From positions 124,001-188,000 of the forward strand of contig NZ_KB849576.1 in the NCBI RefSeq assembly GCF_000368625.1: a stretch of DNA of 64,000 bases, given 5' to 3'. Shown one piece after another: positions 20,433-29,406 of the stretch. Numbering within the stretch: position 1 is the first letter of the stretch; every line of letters begins with the position of its first letter. Origin of the DNA: Acinetobacter schindleri CIP 107287. GTDB lineage: Bacteria; Pseudomonadota; Gammaproteobacteria; Pseudomonadales; Moraxellaceae. A model generated the notes under the pieces. That model was not told where the DNA came from. It did no database searches and saw only the letters and a list, made by a program, of their open reading frames with translations. Made by a program: the position numbers and the translations under genes.

Positions 20433-20910
20433 AATGCAGTCCAGAACCCATCGGGATCCATTGTTCCCGATTATTATTTCAGTAATTTTTGCCTCGGTTC
20501 TGGTGGTCTATCCTTTATCTTATTCGCTCTCTGGCTGGCGTCCGCAGTTTATGCTGATGGTGATGCTGTTCTGGGTGCTCTGTCAGCCGACCTGGTGTGG
20601 GATCTGGTTTGCGTTCAGTACCGGAATCTTGTTAGACCTGCTATTAGATGCACCTTTAGGTCTGAATGCGCTGAGTTTTATTATTATTGCCTTTATGGCG
20701 CGCTTCCTGACCCGTGAGCGCCGCATCCTGACTTTTAGCAATCTCTGGATTATTGCTACATTGGCACTCGTTGCCCATCTGATGCTGACCTTCTTTGCTC
20801 AGATCATTAGCGGCGTGCAGTTCTCGATTCCACGTCACTGGCTACCGATACTGACTAGCGTTATGGTATGGCCTGTTCTATATTATCTGCTCAGAAAATG
20901 GCGCATCTGA
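20419..20910 (+). CDS. mreD: Rod-shape-determining protein MreD
   Basis: MreD is a small polytopic membrane partner of MreC and MreB. The 163-residue ORF has five or so hydrophobic segments, including FPIIISVIFASVLVVYPL and GIWFAFSTGILLDLLLDAPLGLNAL, the latter typical of the family. An ATG at 20419 overlaps mreC by 14 bases; the alternative ATG at 20434 sits just after the mreC stop and would remove five residues. Either start fits coupled translation. Confidence 0.92.
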   Translation: MSIAKMQSRTHRDPLFPIIISVIFASVLVVYPLSYSLSGWRPQFMLMVMLFWVLCQPTWCGIWFAFSTGILLDLLLDAPLGLNALSFIIIAFMARFLTRERRILTFSNLWIIATLALVAHLMLTFFAQIISGVQFSIPRHWLPILTSVMVWPVLYYLLRKWRI

Positions 20911-21464
20911 TTCTGGCCTCCAGTTCACCTCGACGCCGTGAACTGTTGCAACAGTTGGGACTGGAGTTCGAGATTTACAGTCCTGATATTGACGAATCCG
21001 TATTGCCCAATGAGTCAGTTGCGGCTTATGTTGAACGTTTGGCACGTGCCAAAGCGGATGCCGTGGCCGAGCGTTATCCAGATGCAATTATCATTGCTGC
21101 CGACACCAGTTTGGGGGTTGATAACGAGATTCTGGGTAAACCTGAATCCAAACAGCATGCCTTTGTAATGTGGGCTAAAATATCAGGTCGTAAACATGAT
21201 GTATTTAGCGGTGTCTGCGTACGCACAAAAAATGAAAAATACAGTATAGTGGTAAGGACACAGGTTGAATTTCAATCACTCACCACCCATGATATGGAAA
21301 GTTATTGGGCGACTGGTGAACCGGTAGGCAAGGCAGGCGGTTATGCCATTCAAGGTATTGCAGCACGTTATATCCCCGCGATTCAGGGGAGCTACTCTAA
21401 TGTAGTCGGTTTGCCCCTATATGAAACGGTACAGTTATTACAGACGGTTAAGGCACTAAATTAA
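20898..21464 (+). CDS. maf: Maf-family nucleoside triphosphate pyrophosphatase (dTTP/UTP type)
   Basis: Maf proteins hydrolyse non-standard or excess nucleoside triphosphates and are linked to septum formation. The ATG at 20898 gives MAHLILASSSPRRRELLQQLG, the family's N-terminal signature; the longer ORF from 20868 would add ten residues inside mreD. Other motifs are DTSLGVDNEILGKP and GEPVGKAGGYAIQG, where the GGYAIQG form is typical of the YhdE (dTTP/UTP) subgroup. It overlaps mreD by 13 bases and precedes rng, the classic order. Confidence 0.94.
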   Translation: MAHLILASSSPRRRELLQQLGLEFEIYSPDIDESVLPNESVAAYVERLARAKADAVAERYPDAIIIAADTSLGVDNEILGKPESKQHAFVMWAKISGRKHDVFSGVCVRTKNEKYSIVVRTQVEFQSLTTHDMESYWATGEPVGKAGGYAIQGIAARYIPAIQGSYSNVVGLPLYETVQLLQTVKALN

Positions 21465-21504
21465 CTGCTGAAAAAAGAATTCTTATAATGTTTTGAGTGT
21501 TGTT

Positions 21505-22959
21505 ATGTCTGACGAGTTATTGATTAACTTCACACCGATGGAATGTCGTGTGGCGTTAATCGAAAACGGCACGGTGAACGAACTGTTCATCGAGCGTACC
21601 GCGAAGCGCGGTCTGGTGGGGAACGTATATAAAGGCAAAGTGGTCCGTGTCCTGCCAGGGATGCAGGCTGCTTTTGTCGATATTGGTCTGTCACGTACTG
21701 CTTTTTTGCATATCAATGATATGGTCTGGCCGCGTCAGCAGCCGACACCGAATGTGTTTGAATTACTGCAGCCAGGTCAGATTCTGACGGTGCAGGTGAT
21801 GAAAGACATGCTCGGGACCAAAGGCGCACGTCTTTCAACTGATCTCTCCATTCCTTCACGTTATCTGGTTTTGATGCCTTATGGCAATCATATTGGCGTA
21901 TCGCAACGAATTGAATCTGAAGAAGAACGTAATCGTTTACGTTCGATTATTGAACGGATTCAGGCCCAGCATAAACTGCCCGGTTCGGTGATTGTCCGTA
22001 CTGCGGCAGAAGGCATTGATGAAGCTGAAATTGCCCAGGATATGGCTTATCTGGCCAAGCTTTGGGACTACATTCAGCGCAAACAGAAGAGCATTGCCGT
22101 TCCATCACTGATCTTTGAAGAACTGCCGCTGCCACAGCGTGTGATTCGCGATCTGGCCAATGAAAACACTGCCAAAATCTATGTCGATTCACGTGAAATC
22201 CACGGCAAACTGAAAGAGTTTGTTAAAGAATTTGTGCCAAGCATGAATGATCGTTTGCTGCACTATCCAGGCGAGCGCCCGATCTTTGACTTATATAATG
22301 TTGAAGATGATATCCAGAAGGCTCTACAAACCCGTGTGGCACTGAAATCTGGTGGCTATCTGATGATTGATCAGACTGAGGCCATGACCACCATTGATGT
22401 CAATACCGGTTCCTATGTCGGCGGTCGTTCACTGGAAGATACCGTCTTCAAAACCAATATGGAAGCAACTGAGGTGATTGCACGTCAGTTGAGACTGCGT
22501 AATCTGGGTGGGATCATTATTATTGATTTCATTGACATGCAGGAAGCACAGCATCGTGACGAGGTAATGAACCAGTTTGAAAAAATGCTGGAACGTGATC
22601 ATGCCAAAACCAAGATTACCCAGGTATCTGAACTGGGTCTGGTCGAGATGACGCGTAAACGTACGCGTGAATCTCTAGAGCACCTGTTATGCGAATCCTG
22701 TCCAACCTGTCAGGGACGTGGATACGTCAAAACAGCAGAATCAGTGTGTTACGAAATATTCCGTGAAATTTTACGTTACGCACGCGCTTATCAATCACAA
22801 AGTGGATTTACTGTAGTGGCACATCCGTCAGTGATTGATCGACTGCTGACTGCAGAAGCCCCGGCTGTGGCGGATCTGGAACACTTTATTGATCGCGTGA
22901 TTAAGTTCCAGGTTGAGAATTTATATACGCAAGAGCAATACGATATCATTCTCAGCTGA
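21505..22959 (+). CDS. rng: Ribonuclease G
   Basis: RNase G is the single-strand endoribonuclease that matures the 5' end of 16S rRNA and degrades some mRNAs. The ATG at 21505 gives MSDELLINFTPMECRVALIENG; the TTG at 21493 is less likely. The S1-like domain (GNVYKGKVVRVLPGMQAAFVDIG), the DNase-I-like catalytic segment TTIDVNTGSYVGG and IIIDFIDMQ with the metal-binding aspartates, and the CPTCQGRG zinc link are all visible. At 484 residues it lacks the long C-terminal scaffold of RNase E. Confidence 0.95.
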   Translation: MSDELLINFTPMECRVALIENGTVNELFIERTAKRGLVGNVYKGKVVRVLPGMQAAFVDIGLSRTAFLHINDMVWPRQQPTPNVFELLQPGQILTVQVMKDMLGTKGARLSTDLSIPSRYLVLMPYGNHIGVSQRIESEEERNRLRSIIERIQAQHKLPGSVIVRTAAEGIDEAEIAQDMAYLAKLWDYIQRKQKSIAVPSLIFEELPLPQRVIRDLANENTAKIYVDSREIHGKLKEFVKEFVPSMNDRLLHYPGERPIFDLYNVEDDIQKALQTRVALKSGGYLMIDQTEAMTTIDVNTGSYVGGRSLEDTVFKTNMEATEVIARQLRLRNLGGIIIIDFIDMQEAQHRDEVMNQFEKMLERDHAKTKITQVSELGLVEMTRKRTRESLEHLLCESCPTCQGRGYVKTAESVCYEIFREILRYARAYQSQSGFTVVAHPSVIDRLLTAEAPAVADLEHFIDRVIKFQVENLYTQEQYDIILS

Positions 22960-23094
22960 AATTGTAACAGAATATCGTAAAACCCTTGTTACAACTGGAA
23001 TTTTACAAGCGCAGGTGAATTCTGAATACTAGACACATCCAGTAGCCAAAGCCAATCTCCCAATATTTTGGCTTAGCAAAAAATGAGGTGTGTC

Positions 23095-23268
23095 ATGAGT
23101 ATAAGTAAAGCAGTTATTAATAAGGGTCTAAAACACGTGCTTGAACCGAAAACTGTCCACGCGGGATACATTGTGGACGAACGCGGCAATGAAGTTCAGA
23201 TTACTTCATCTATGATTCGTACGGTCTGCCATCAGCTATTAAAACAATGTCGTACTGTGAAAAGTTAA
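23095..23268 (+). CDS. PA1571-like small conserved protein
   Basis: The ATG at 23095 follows AGGTG at good spacing and gives a 57-residue protein, MSISKAVINKGLKHVLE at the start. The core HAGYIVDERGNEVQITSSMI, followed by a C-terminal helix with two cysteines, resembles the short PA1571 family of Pseudomonas and relatives, whose function is unknown. An earlier ATG at 23083 would add four residues. It has its own space after rng and its own terminator. Confidence 0.7.
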   Translation: MSISKAVINKGLKHVLEPKTVHAGYIVDERGNEVQITSSMIRTVCHQLLKQCRTVKS

Positions 23269-23318
23269 AATTTGAATATTGCTTGAATGGTTTGAATAAA
23301 AAATAATCAAATAAAAAT

Positions 23319-23342
23319 AAAGGGGCACCATATGCCCCTTTA
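23319..23342. terminator. Bidirectional terminator between the PA1571-like gene and the wax ester synthase gene
   Basis: AAAGGGGCA pairs with TGCCCCTTT around CCATA. It can stop the plus-strand transcript; the minus-strand atfA ends 83 bases away. Confidence 0.85.
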
Positions 23343-23424
23343 TTATTGCATGAAATTATTGGCAAAAATGTTCATACTTATTTTTGCATAAAAACTTAGT
23401 CTTGATTTTAGTCTTCATCGCAGT

Positions 23425-24807
23425 CTAACTTACTGCTGCGAGCTTTGGGGTTTTGCCACCATCGACAATCCGTTCAAAACGCTGGATTTCGTCCTCAAGA
23501 TGAGTAAGCAGATTCTGCATTTTAGGCAGGGAATTACGGCAGGCGGTCAGACCCACTTCAAGTTTGTCTAAATAACTGGTCATGGTGATATTGAGTGCCT
23601 GACCATCGAGCACGATAGAGGCAGGGTAGAGAGCTTCCAGACGGGCACCATTCCAGTACAGCGGTTCTTGTGGACCTGGAACATTGGAAATCACCAGATT
23701 AAATGCCTGGCGTTTTGGCATCAGACCTGATGCAATATTCAAACCTGCAGCGCCATAAACAAAAGCACTATAGTTCAGAATCTGATTGGCATTCATGCGC
23801 TTAAAACGTTCTTTGGCATTCAGTACGCTACGACGTACGATCTTGAGACGTTCTAAAGGGTCTTCCTTATGCGTACCCAGATTCGCCAGAATCATGGTAA
23901 TACGGTTTGATACATCAGAGTCATCAGAACGTACAGAAGCCGGTACCATGGCAATCAACGGTTTCTTCGGTAGAGCATCTTGGCTGATTAAATATTCACG
24001 TAAGGCACCGGAACAGATTGCCAGCACGATATCGTTAATGGTTACACCCAAGGCTTTAGAAATACGGCGAAGACGCTCAAATTCAAAGGATTGCGCGGCA
24101 AATCGGCGTGATGCACTGACACGTTGATTTAGAATGGATGAAGGGGCCTGGAAACTGGAGACATAATCAGGATTACGTCCCATGTCTTTTAATACAGTTT
24201 GCGACAGCTCATAGATGACACGCGGAGTAGATTCCAGTTGTCCTTTCAGCGTAGATAAAACGCCTTTAATGCGACTAACTTTTGGTGCTTTCAGGCGCTT
24301 GGCACGTGGTCCTTCTACACACCATGGTGGCACAATACTTTTTCCCTGTGGATCATGAGACAGTGATTTCTCGACCAGACGCATACCCGCAATGCCGTCG
24401 ACCATGGCATGGTGGATTTTAAAGTACATCGCGAAACGGTTACCTTCTATTCCTTCAATGATATGACAGGTCCAGAGTGGTTTGGCACGGTCAATCAGGG
24501 CACTATGTTCCTGTGAAATATAGGTGAGTAATTCACGGATGCGACCCGGTTTTGGCAGGGCAATATGCCGGAAATGATGATCCAGATCGAACTGTTGATC
24601 TTCATCCCAGAACAAGCCATTTAAATAATTATTGAAAGGTGGGATTGGAATAGATTTGGAAGTACGGATATCACGCACCAATTCCTGAATAAAAGTTGCC
24701 GGTGCATTATCGGGAATCTGAAATAAAAAAAGACCACCTACATGCATAGGTTGCTGCCGTTTCTCTAAAGATAAAAAAATAAGATCAATTGGATGTAATG
24801 GACGCAT
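23425..24807 (-). CDS. atfA: Bifunctional wax ester synthase / diacylglycerol acyltransferase (WS/DGAT)
   Basis: WS/DGAT joins acyl-CoA to fatty alcohols or diacylglycerol at the inner face of the membrane, making wax esters and triacylglycerol that are stored as lipid bodies. The 460-residue protein starts MRPLHPIDLIFLSLEKRQQP and carries the catalytic HHxxxDG motif at residues 132-138 (HHAMVDG), plus SNVPGPQEPLYW and the NRITMILANL segment typical of the family. It matches the A. baylyi AtfA pattern closely along its whole length. It stands alone. Production of wax esters is a hallmark of many environmental Acinetobacter. Confidence 0.96.
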   Translation of the reverse strand: MRPLHPIDLIFLSLEKRQQPMHVGGLFLFQIPDNAPATFIQELVRDIRTSKSIPIPPFNNYLNGLFWDEDQQFDLDHHFRHIALPKPGRIRELLTYISQEHSALIDRAKPLWTCHIIEGIEGNRFAMYFKIHHAMVDGIAGMRLVEKSLSHDPQGKSIVPPWCVEGPRAKRLKAPKVSRIKGVLSTLKGQLESTPRVIYELSQTVLKDMGRNPDYVSSFQAPSSILNQRVSASRRFAAQSFEFERLRRISKALGVTINDIVLAICSGALREYLISQDALPKKPLIAMVPASVRSDDSDVSNRITMILANLGTHKEDPLERLKIVRRSVLNAKERFKRMNANQILNYSAFVYGAAGLNIASGLMPKRQAFNLVISNVPGPQEPLYWNGARLEALYPASIVLDGQALNITMTSYLDKLEVGLTACRNSLPKMQNLLTHLEDEIQRFERIVDGGKTPKLAAVS

Positions 24808-25228
24808 AGCGTGGATTGCCTCACTGCACTCTATATGGCTGTTCTCTATCTGAAAAGCCTTGTTAGAATTATTGCTTTAGTAAAGAAAGTATAGCTGTTT
24901 TAACGTAGAAATGAACTGCTTAATCTTAATCTGTTAAGTTAAAAAGTAATAATTGACATGGAGGTTTATACCTTCCTAAGTTTTTGAAATGTGAAAACTT
25001 TAGTTTTTAAGGCTACTGCTGAAAATACGTTTTTTAGGTCTGGTGGGAGTATAACTGAATAATTATGCATCATTAAAAGAATGGTATTGAGTTCAATTTC
25101 ACATTTTTTTGCAAATAAATCTATTCAACAACATTTTATAAATTCTTTGATTATCCTCAGGATCTTTCCTGATGAATGGTAAAAGAGGAGACTTGATATC
25201 TTGTCACCAAATGTAAGATTCGTAGTTA
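24808..25228. other. Non-coding gap upstream of atfA
   Basis: About 420 AT-rich bases with no credible ORF. A palindrome AGGTTTATACCT lies at about 24963-24974, close to a TTGACA at 24954; either could relate to transcription but neither is aligned with a known gene on the plus strand. The atfA promoter should lie near 24810-24900 on the minus strand. Confidence 0.4.
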
Positions 25229-25260
25229 AAAAGGCTATCCTGATTCAGGATAGCCTTTTA
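25229..25260 (-). terminator. Terminator after cysH
   Basis: A nearly perfect palindrome: AAAAGGCTATCCTG pairs with CAGGATAGCCTTTT. It lies 26 bases downstream of the cysH stop and works in both directions. Confidence 0.92.
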
Positions 25261-25285
25261 CAAATATGCACAGTCTGATTTAATT

Positions 25286-26020
25286 TTACTCTTTCAGGTT
25301 GCCTGCATGTAAGCCACATTCTTTATGCGTGGCTTCTTCCCACCACCAGCGACCTTCACGTTCGTGCTGGTTCGGTAAAACGGGACGAGTACATGGTTCA
25401 CAGCCAATAGAAATGAATCCTTTCTCATGCAATGGGTTGTATGGAATTTCCATCATGCGGATATAACTCCATACATCGGCACTCGACCAGTTGGCCAGCG
25501 GATTGTATTTAATCAGCTGTTTACCGGGACCTGAAAAACCTGGATCTGCCTGAACCACCGGAATTTCATTCCGTGTACCCGGGCTCTGGTCTTTACGCTG
25601 ACCGGTAATCCAGCCATCAAGTGTTGCAAGTTTTTTTCGTAATGGTTGAACCTTGCGGATGCCACAACATTCCTGATGACCATCTTGATAGAAACTGAAC
25701 ATCCCTTTACGAGTAGTCAAATTTTCAATGGCTTCACGTTCAGGAAAACAGATTTCAATATCTACATTATAGTGTTTTCGAACTTGCTCGATAAATTGAT
25801 AGGTTTCAGCGTGCAAGCGGCCTGTATCCAGACTAAAGACACGGAAAGGTTTACCGAGGTGGGAAGCCATGTCAATCAGTACAACATCTTCTGCACCAGA
25901 AAATGAAATGGCAATTTCACCTGGTTGATTCAGGGCAAGTGCCAAAATTTCACTTGGAGATTTATCAGCATATTCAGATGCAAGCGCATCCACAATATCA
26001 ATAGTAGGAATAGTGGTCAT
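25286..26020 (-). CDS. cysH: Assimilatory adenylyl-sulfate (APS/PAPS) reductase, iron-sulfur type
   Basis: The enzyme reduces activated sulfate to sulfite with thioredoxin electrons in cysteine synthesis. The 244-residue protein has the PP-loop-like [14 protein letters not shown], the SLDTGRL segment, and four cysteines that bind a [4Fe-4S] cluster: Cys118-Cys119 (ECCGIRK) and Cys207/Cys210 (GCEPC), with the catalytic cysteine in KECGLH at 235. That cysteine pattern marks the bacterial APS reductase class (EC 1.8.4.10) rather than the cluster-free E. coli PAPS reductase, although both carry the name CysH. An AGGATT site precedes the ATG. Confidence 0.94.
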   Translation of the reverse strand: MTTIPTIDIVDALASEYADKSPSEILALALNQPGEIAISFSGAEDVVLIDMASHLGKPFRVFSLDTGRLHAETYQFIEQVRKHYNVDIEICFPEREAIENLTTRKGMFSFYQDGHQECCGIRKVQPLRKKLATLDGWITGQRKDQSPGTRNEIPVVQADPGFSGPGKQLIKYNPLANWSSADVWSYIRMMEIPYNPLHEKGFISIGCEPCTRPVLPNQHEREGRWWWEEATHKECGLHAGNLKE

Positions 26021-26222
26021 GAGAATCCTGGCGATATAGGCTTGGAATGACTCTGCCTATATTAATTAATTTCACATGTATTTTAATAGAAGAGAATTAG
26101 TAGTCTTATCACTAAAAAATAAATACTTATGAAAAAAATAGATTTAAAAAAGAACAATGCAAAATATGAATCTTCAGCTATGATATGGAAAATTTTTTAG
26201 ATGATAACTGAGGGGAATATTC

Positions 26223-26840
26223 ATGGAAGTCGTATGTCTGGATCTTGAAGGTGTATTGGTTCCTGAAATTTGGATTAATTTTGCAAAGAAAACAGGCATT
26301 AAAGCGCTTGAAGCAACGACTCGTGATATTCCTGACTATGATGTGTTGATGACACAACGTCTGAATATTCTGAAAGAGCATGGCTTGGGTCTGAATGATA
26401 TTCAGGAAGTGATTGCAGATATGGGGCCATTTGAAGGCGCCAAAGAATTTGTAGAATGGGTAAGCACTCATTTCCAACTGATTATTTTATCTGATACTTT
26501 CTATGAATTTGCGCATCCTTTAATGAAGCAGTTAGGCTGGCCAACAATTTTCTGTCATAAACTTGAAACTGATGAAAAAGGCATGATCACCGCGTACAAA
26601 CTGCGTCAGCCAGATCAAAAACGTCAAGCGGTAAAAGCATTACATGGCCTGAACTTCCGTGTGATCGCAGCAGGGGATTCTTATAACGATACCACCATGC
26701 TGGGTGAAGCGGATCACGGTTTCCTGTTTGATGCACCGGAAAATGTGATTGCTGAATTCCCGCAATTCCCACCGATTCATGGTTATGCAGCGTTGAAAGA
26801 AGCCATCCGTAATGCTTCAATCCGTAATATTCCAGCTTAA
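26223..26840 (+). CDS. thrH: ThrH, phosphoserine phosphatase / homoserine phosphotransferase
   Basis: ThrH is a HAD-family enzyme that dephosphorylates phosphoserine and can pass the phosphate to homoserine, linking serine and threonine synthesis. The 205-residue protein has CLDLEGVLVPE in place of the usual DxDxT motif I (DLEG is typical of ThrH), IILSDTFYEF with motif II, and AAGDSYNDTTML with motif IV. A strong GAGGGGA site precedes the ATG. Its terminator has been split by the insertion sequence downstream. Confidence 0.94.
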   Translation: MEVVCLDLEGVLVPEIWINFAKKTGIKALEATTRDIPDYDVLMTQRLNILKEHGLGLNDIQEVIADMGPFEGAKEFVEWVSTHFQLIILSDTFYEFAHPLMKQLGWPTIFCHKLETDEKGMITAYKLRQPDQKRQAVKALHGLNFRVIAAGDSYNDTTMLGEADHGFLFDAPENVIAEFPQFPPIHGYAALKEAIRNASIRNIPA

Positions 26841-26861
26841 GTGTTAAAAGCTGAATGAAAT

Positions 26862-26879
26862 AAAAAAGGCGCTTGAGGC
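26862..26879 (+). terminator. Left part of a shared terminator split by the insertion sequence
   Basis: AAAAAAGGC plus GCTTGAGGC is the 5' part of a palindrome whose partner, GCCTTTTTT, now lies at 28158-28166 beyond the insertion. Rejoined with one copy of the 9-base duplication, the site reads GGCGCTTGAGGCGCC between six A and six T, a perfect bidirectional terminator for thrH and the facing fadL-like gene. Confidence 0.85.
26871..26879. repeat. Target-site duplication, left copy (GCTTGAGGC)
   Basis: The 9-base sequence GCTTGAGGC lies directly before the left inverted repeat and recurs at 28149-28157 directly after the right one. Confidence 0.9.
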
Positions 26880-26899
26880 CATTGCTGTCCCACAATTTT

Positions 26900-28087
26900 T
26901 CACAAGAGGAAGCTCATTTGAGCTTCCTCTTGTTTTATGGGTATTTTATCGGGTGAAAATAAAGCTTTTAAAGTTCTTCTTTCAAACAAATTCACCTGAA
27001 TTATTCTGAGTAAACGTTGAACTGTCCAACCCGTTTTTCCTAAATGTTGAGCGAAACTCACCAATAAATAGGCGATCATCGCAATCCAGATTTGTGTCTG
27101 AATTGCGTTCCTGCTGCGGCCTAGAAACGCTTTTAATTTGAGATTCTGCTTAATCGCCTTAAAGAACAGCTCAACTTTCCAACGATCTTTATAAATCGCC
27201 GCAATGGTAGAGGCGGCTAAATGAAAGTTATTGCTGAGAAAACTAAAGTGCTTGCCACTTTGCTGATCTCTATATTCAATTCTTCTTAACACTGGGGCTT
27301 TTCTTTTTAGGGCATGTGCGCTATTCAGCTGAATGGTTTCATCTTTTAGAATACCTTTGGATTCAAGCACTGGATGTTGCTGAATCACCTGATACACAGA
27401 TTTAGGCCTAAAACGTGTGACAAATCCAATGTTTTGAGCAGTCAGATTTGCATACCATTGGTAATCGACATAGCCTTTATCAAAAACTACAATGCTGCCA
27501 GCAGGAAACTGGAATTTGCGGCCTTGTACCATGTCATTTTCTTTGCCATTTTCAACTGCAACAAACTCAGGAATATCATTGCTGTGATTCAATCCTATGC
27601 TGAGTTTCATGCTGGCTTTTGAGTCGTGAACTTTGGCCCATTCACATAAGGAAAGCGACAGGTCAATATGACTGGCATCCAAGGAATACAAGGGATTCTT
27701 AAAGCGAAATTTATGAGCTACTTTTGAGTGTTCATAGTATTTAAGCAACTTGTAAAATAGCTGTTGATATAAGGCAGCAGGCTGCTGCTCATTGATTCGT
27801 GCCAGCGTGCTTCGGGGAATAGACTTTGCTCCGAGATGACTTAGCTTTTCCTGTTGGCACTCCAAATTGGATTGAATATCTCTCAGACTTTGCCTACAAG
27901 AGAATTGAGACATCAATATGGCAATAAACTGATCCCACCGGGAAGCCGCTCTAAATTTCTGTCCAACATGGTGTACTTTAGCAAGTTGTTCAAAATCCTG
28001 TCGCACAACAGGTTTAATTAGCTCATGAAATACGGTATTCTGATGTGACAAAACCTGAATCCTGGTCGTTAAAGTGTTTGTTTGCAC
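26900..28087 (-). CDS. IS4-family transposase (DDE type, DUF4372 N-terminal domain)
   Basis: The 395-residue protein cuts and pastes the element. The N-terminal part (VFHELIKPVVRQDFEQLAKVH, then RQSLRDIQSNL) matches the DUF4372 region common in this IS4 subgroup. The catalytic core shows YSLDASHIDLSLS with the first Asp, VVFDKGYVDYQW with the second Asp, and the YREK-type signature YKDRWKVELFFKAIKQ with the Glu. No frameshift or truncation is seen, so it is probably active. Its last codons form half of a perfect hairpin. Confidence 0.95.
   Translation of the reverse strand: MQTNTLTTRIQVLSHQNTVFHELIKPVVRQDFEQLAKVHHVGQKFRAASRWDQFIAILMSQFSCRQSLRDIQSNLECQQEKLSHLGAKSIPRSTLARINEQQPAALYQQLFYKLLKYYEHSKVAHKFRFKNPLYSLDASHIDLSLSLCEWAKVHDSKASMKLSIGLNHSNDIPEFVAVENGKENDMVQGRKFQFPAGSIVVFDKGYVDYQWYANLTAQNIGFVTRFRPKSVYQVIQQHPVLESKGILKDETIQLNSAHALKRKAPVLRRIEYRDQQSGKHFSFLSNNFHLAASTIAAIYKDRWKVELFFKAIKQNLKLKAFLGRSRNAIQTQIWIAMIAYLLVSFAQHLGKTGWTVQRLLRIIQVNLFERRTLKALFSPDKIPIKQEEAQMSFLL
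26903..26932. repeat. Perfect 14-bp hairpin at the transposase 3' end inside the IS
   Basis: CAAGAGGAAGCTCA pairs exactly with TGAGCTTCCTCTTG around TT, 23 bases inside the left end of the element, and TTTTATG follows on the plus strand. It lies within the final transposase codons. It may act as a terminator for transcription entering from thrH, shielding the transposase from antisense reading or protecting the IS from readthrough. Confidence 0.75.
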
Positions 28088-28148
28088 TCATATTTTAACT
28101 GTTAGGACTCAGGTTTTTTTATTTAAAGCAAACTATGGGACAGCAGTG

Positions 28149-28171
28149 GCTTGAGGCGCCTTTTTTATTTT
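28149..28171. terminator. Right copy of the target duplication and right part of the split terminator
   Basis: GCTTGAGGC (second target copy) is followed by GCCTTTTTTATTTT. Alone it can still fold GGC..GCC only weakly, so the minus-strand fadL-like gene ending at 28186 may have lost efficient termination and could read into the IS in the sense direction of the transposase. Confidence 0.75.
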
Positions 28172-28185
28172 GAGGATATACTGAA

Positions 28186-29406
28186 TTAGAAGCGGTAACC
28201 GATCTTCATGCCATATGCCCATGCATTATTATCTTCAAATTCACCTACTGGATTTCCTCCTGTCTGTGCAGTCGCATCACCTAACCAAAGGTGTTTTACA
28301 CCAGCCTGGATAAAGTAATTTGCAGCAGGGCTATATTGAGCACCTAGACCTAAACTCCAATAGCCTTCAGTTGGGCCAAGTGTTGTCACAGGATTACCTG
28401 CACCTGAATCCCAGCCTACTGAAGTAGATGCTGACCATTTGTCATTAAACTTATGACCGACACCGATATTTGCAGACCATTGATCGTCAGAGTAATCGAT
28501 AAGATTATTCCCTGAATTAGCTTTTAAGAATACAGGAGTTACAGCAAATTGATCCCAATGTACCCAACGTATATTAGCAAAAGCGATGGTATTTTGTGCA
28601 ACACCAGACTGGAAATCTAAATTCACAGATTGTGGTGTAATTGCATCTACGCGCTCATTACTCATAGGAACAGTAGTACCTGCAGGTACAGTGAATCCCG
28701 GTGCTAAGGTAGTAGACTGAGCAAAGGTAAAACTTTCAGTTCCTGTTGCCTTATGTTTAATTTCAGAACGATAAGTTACAGAGGCTTTTAAAGCAATTTC
28801 AGGAATAGAATAAGCAAAACCTGCTAACCAGCCATATGCTTCTTTTTCATCGATTTTAATATTGTATCCACTTAATGCTTTTGTTGGATCTAAAGGAGAA
28901 ATATAAGCGGCGCCTCGTAAAGAGATATCAGCCTCTACTGTTTGCCATACTGGTCCGGCATATAAATTCCAGTTTTCATTCGGTTGATAACCGATGAGAG
29001 CTGTAATATTTTGGGTTTTTACTTCAACTTTTGTTCCTTCACCAGCAGCAGAGAAGCTAGATAATGGTCCGTTAGTAGAATAGCTTGCATCTGCACCATA
29101 AGGCTGATCGTAAATTAAACCGAGTGAAATTTTATCAGTCGCTTGTACTTTAATTGCTGTGTTGACGAAATAGTAATCTTCAGCCATATCGTCAATTTTT
29201 TCACCATTAAAGCTGTTACCAAGTGAACGCACACTTGACTTGCCCTTGACATCCGGATCAAGTACAGAAATACCAGCTTCAGCATAGTTACCAGGCTGTA
29301 AAAAAGCTTGTATAGATTGACCAGAACGATCTAAACCACCTGCAAAAACTGCTGTAGTTGGAAGAGTTGCAAGTAATATTGCAGTAGAAATTGGCTTAAG
29401 CTTCAT
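28186..29406 (-). CDS. OmpP1/FadL-family outer membrane protein, copy 1
   Basis: FadL proteins are outer-membrane beta barrels that take up long-chain fatty acids or other hydrophobic compounds. The 406-residue product has a signal peptide cut after VFA near residue 22, then GGLDRSGQSIQAFLQPGNYAE, the plug-like N-terminus of this subgroup, and ends with the aromatic barrel signature YGMKIGYRF. GLIYDQPYGADASY is a typical FadL stretch. A GGACGAG site precedes the ATG. It is the paralogue of the gene at 29731, on the same strand, and its shared terminator was split by an IS. Confidence 0.92.
   Translation of the reverse strand: MKLKPISTAILLATLPTTAVFAGGLDRSGQSIQAFLQPGNYAEAGISVLDPDVKGKSSVRSLGNSFNGEKIDDMAEDYYFVNTAIKVQATDKISLGLIYDQPYGADASYSTNGPLSSFSAAGEGTKVEVKTQNITALIGYQPNENWNLYAGPVWQTVEADISLRGAAYISPLDPTKALSGYNIKIDEKEAYGWLAGFAYSIPEIALKASVTYRSEIKHKATGTESFTFAQSTTLAPGFTVPAGTTVPMSNERVDAITPQSVNLDFQSGVAQNTIAFANIRWVHWDQFAVTPVFLKANSGNNLIDYSDDQWSANIGVGHKFNDKWSASTSVGWDSGAGNPVTTLGPTEGYWSLGLGAQYSPAANYFIQAGVKHLWLGDATAQTGGNPVGEFEDNNAWAYGMKIGYRF

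Larger units (their letters stand above)
26880..28148 (-). mobile_element. IS4-family insertion sequence, 1269 bp, intact
   Basis: The element is bounded by imperfect inverted repeats (left CATTGCTGTCCCACAATTT; right, read inward, CACTGCTGTCCCATAGTTT) and by a 9-base target duplication, GCTTGAGGC. It encodes one full-length DDE transposase on the minus strand. The identical duplications and intact ORF indicate a recent insertion. It lies inside the loop/stem of the terminator between thrH and a fadL-like gene. The transposase type and the TGCTGTCCCA ends suggest the IS4-family group with a DUF4372 N-terminus; the exact name needs ISfinder. Confidence 0.93.
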
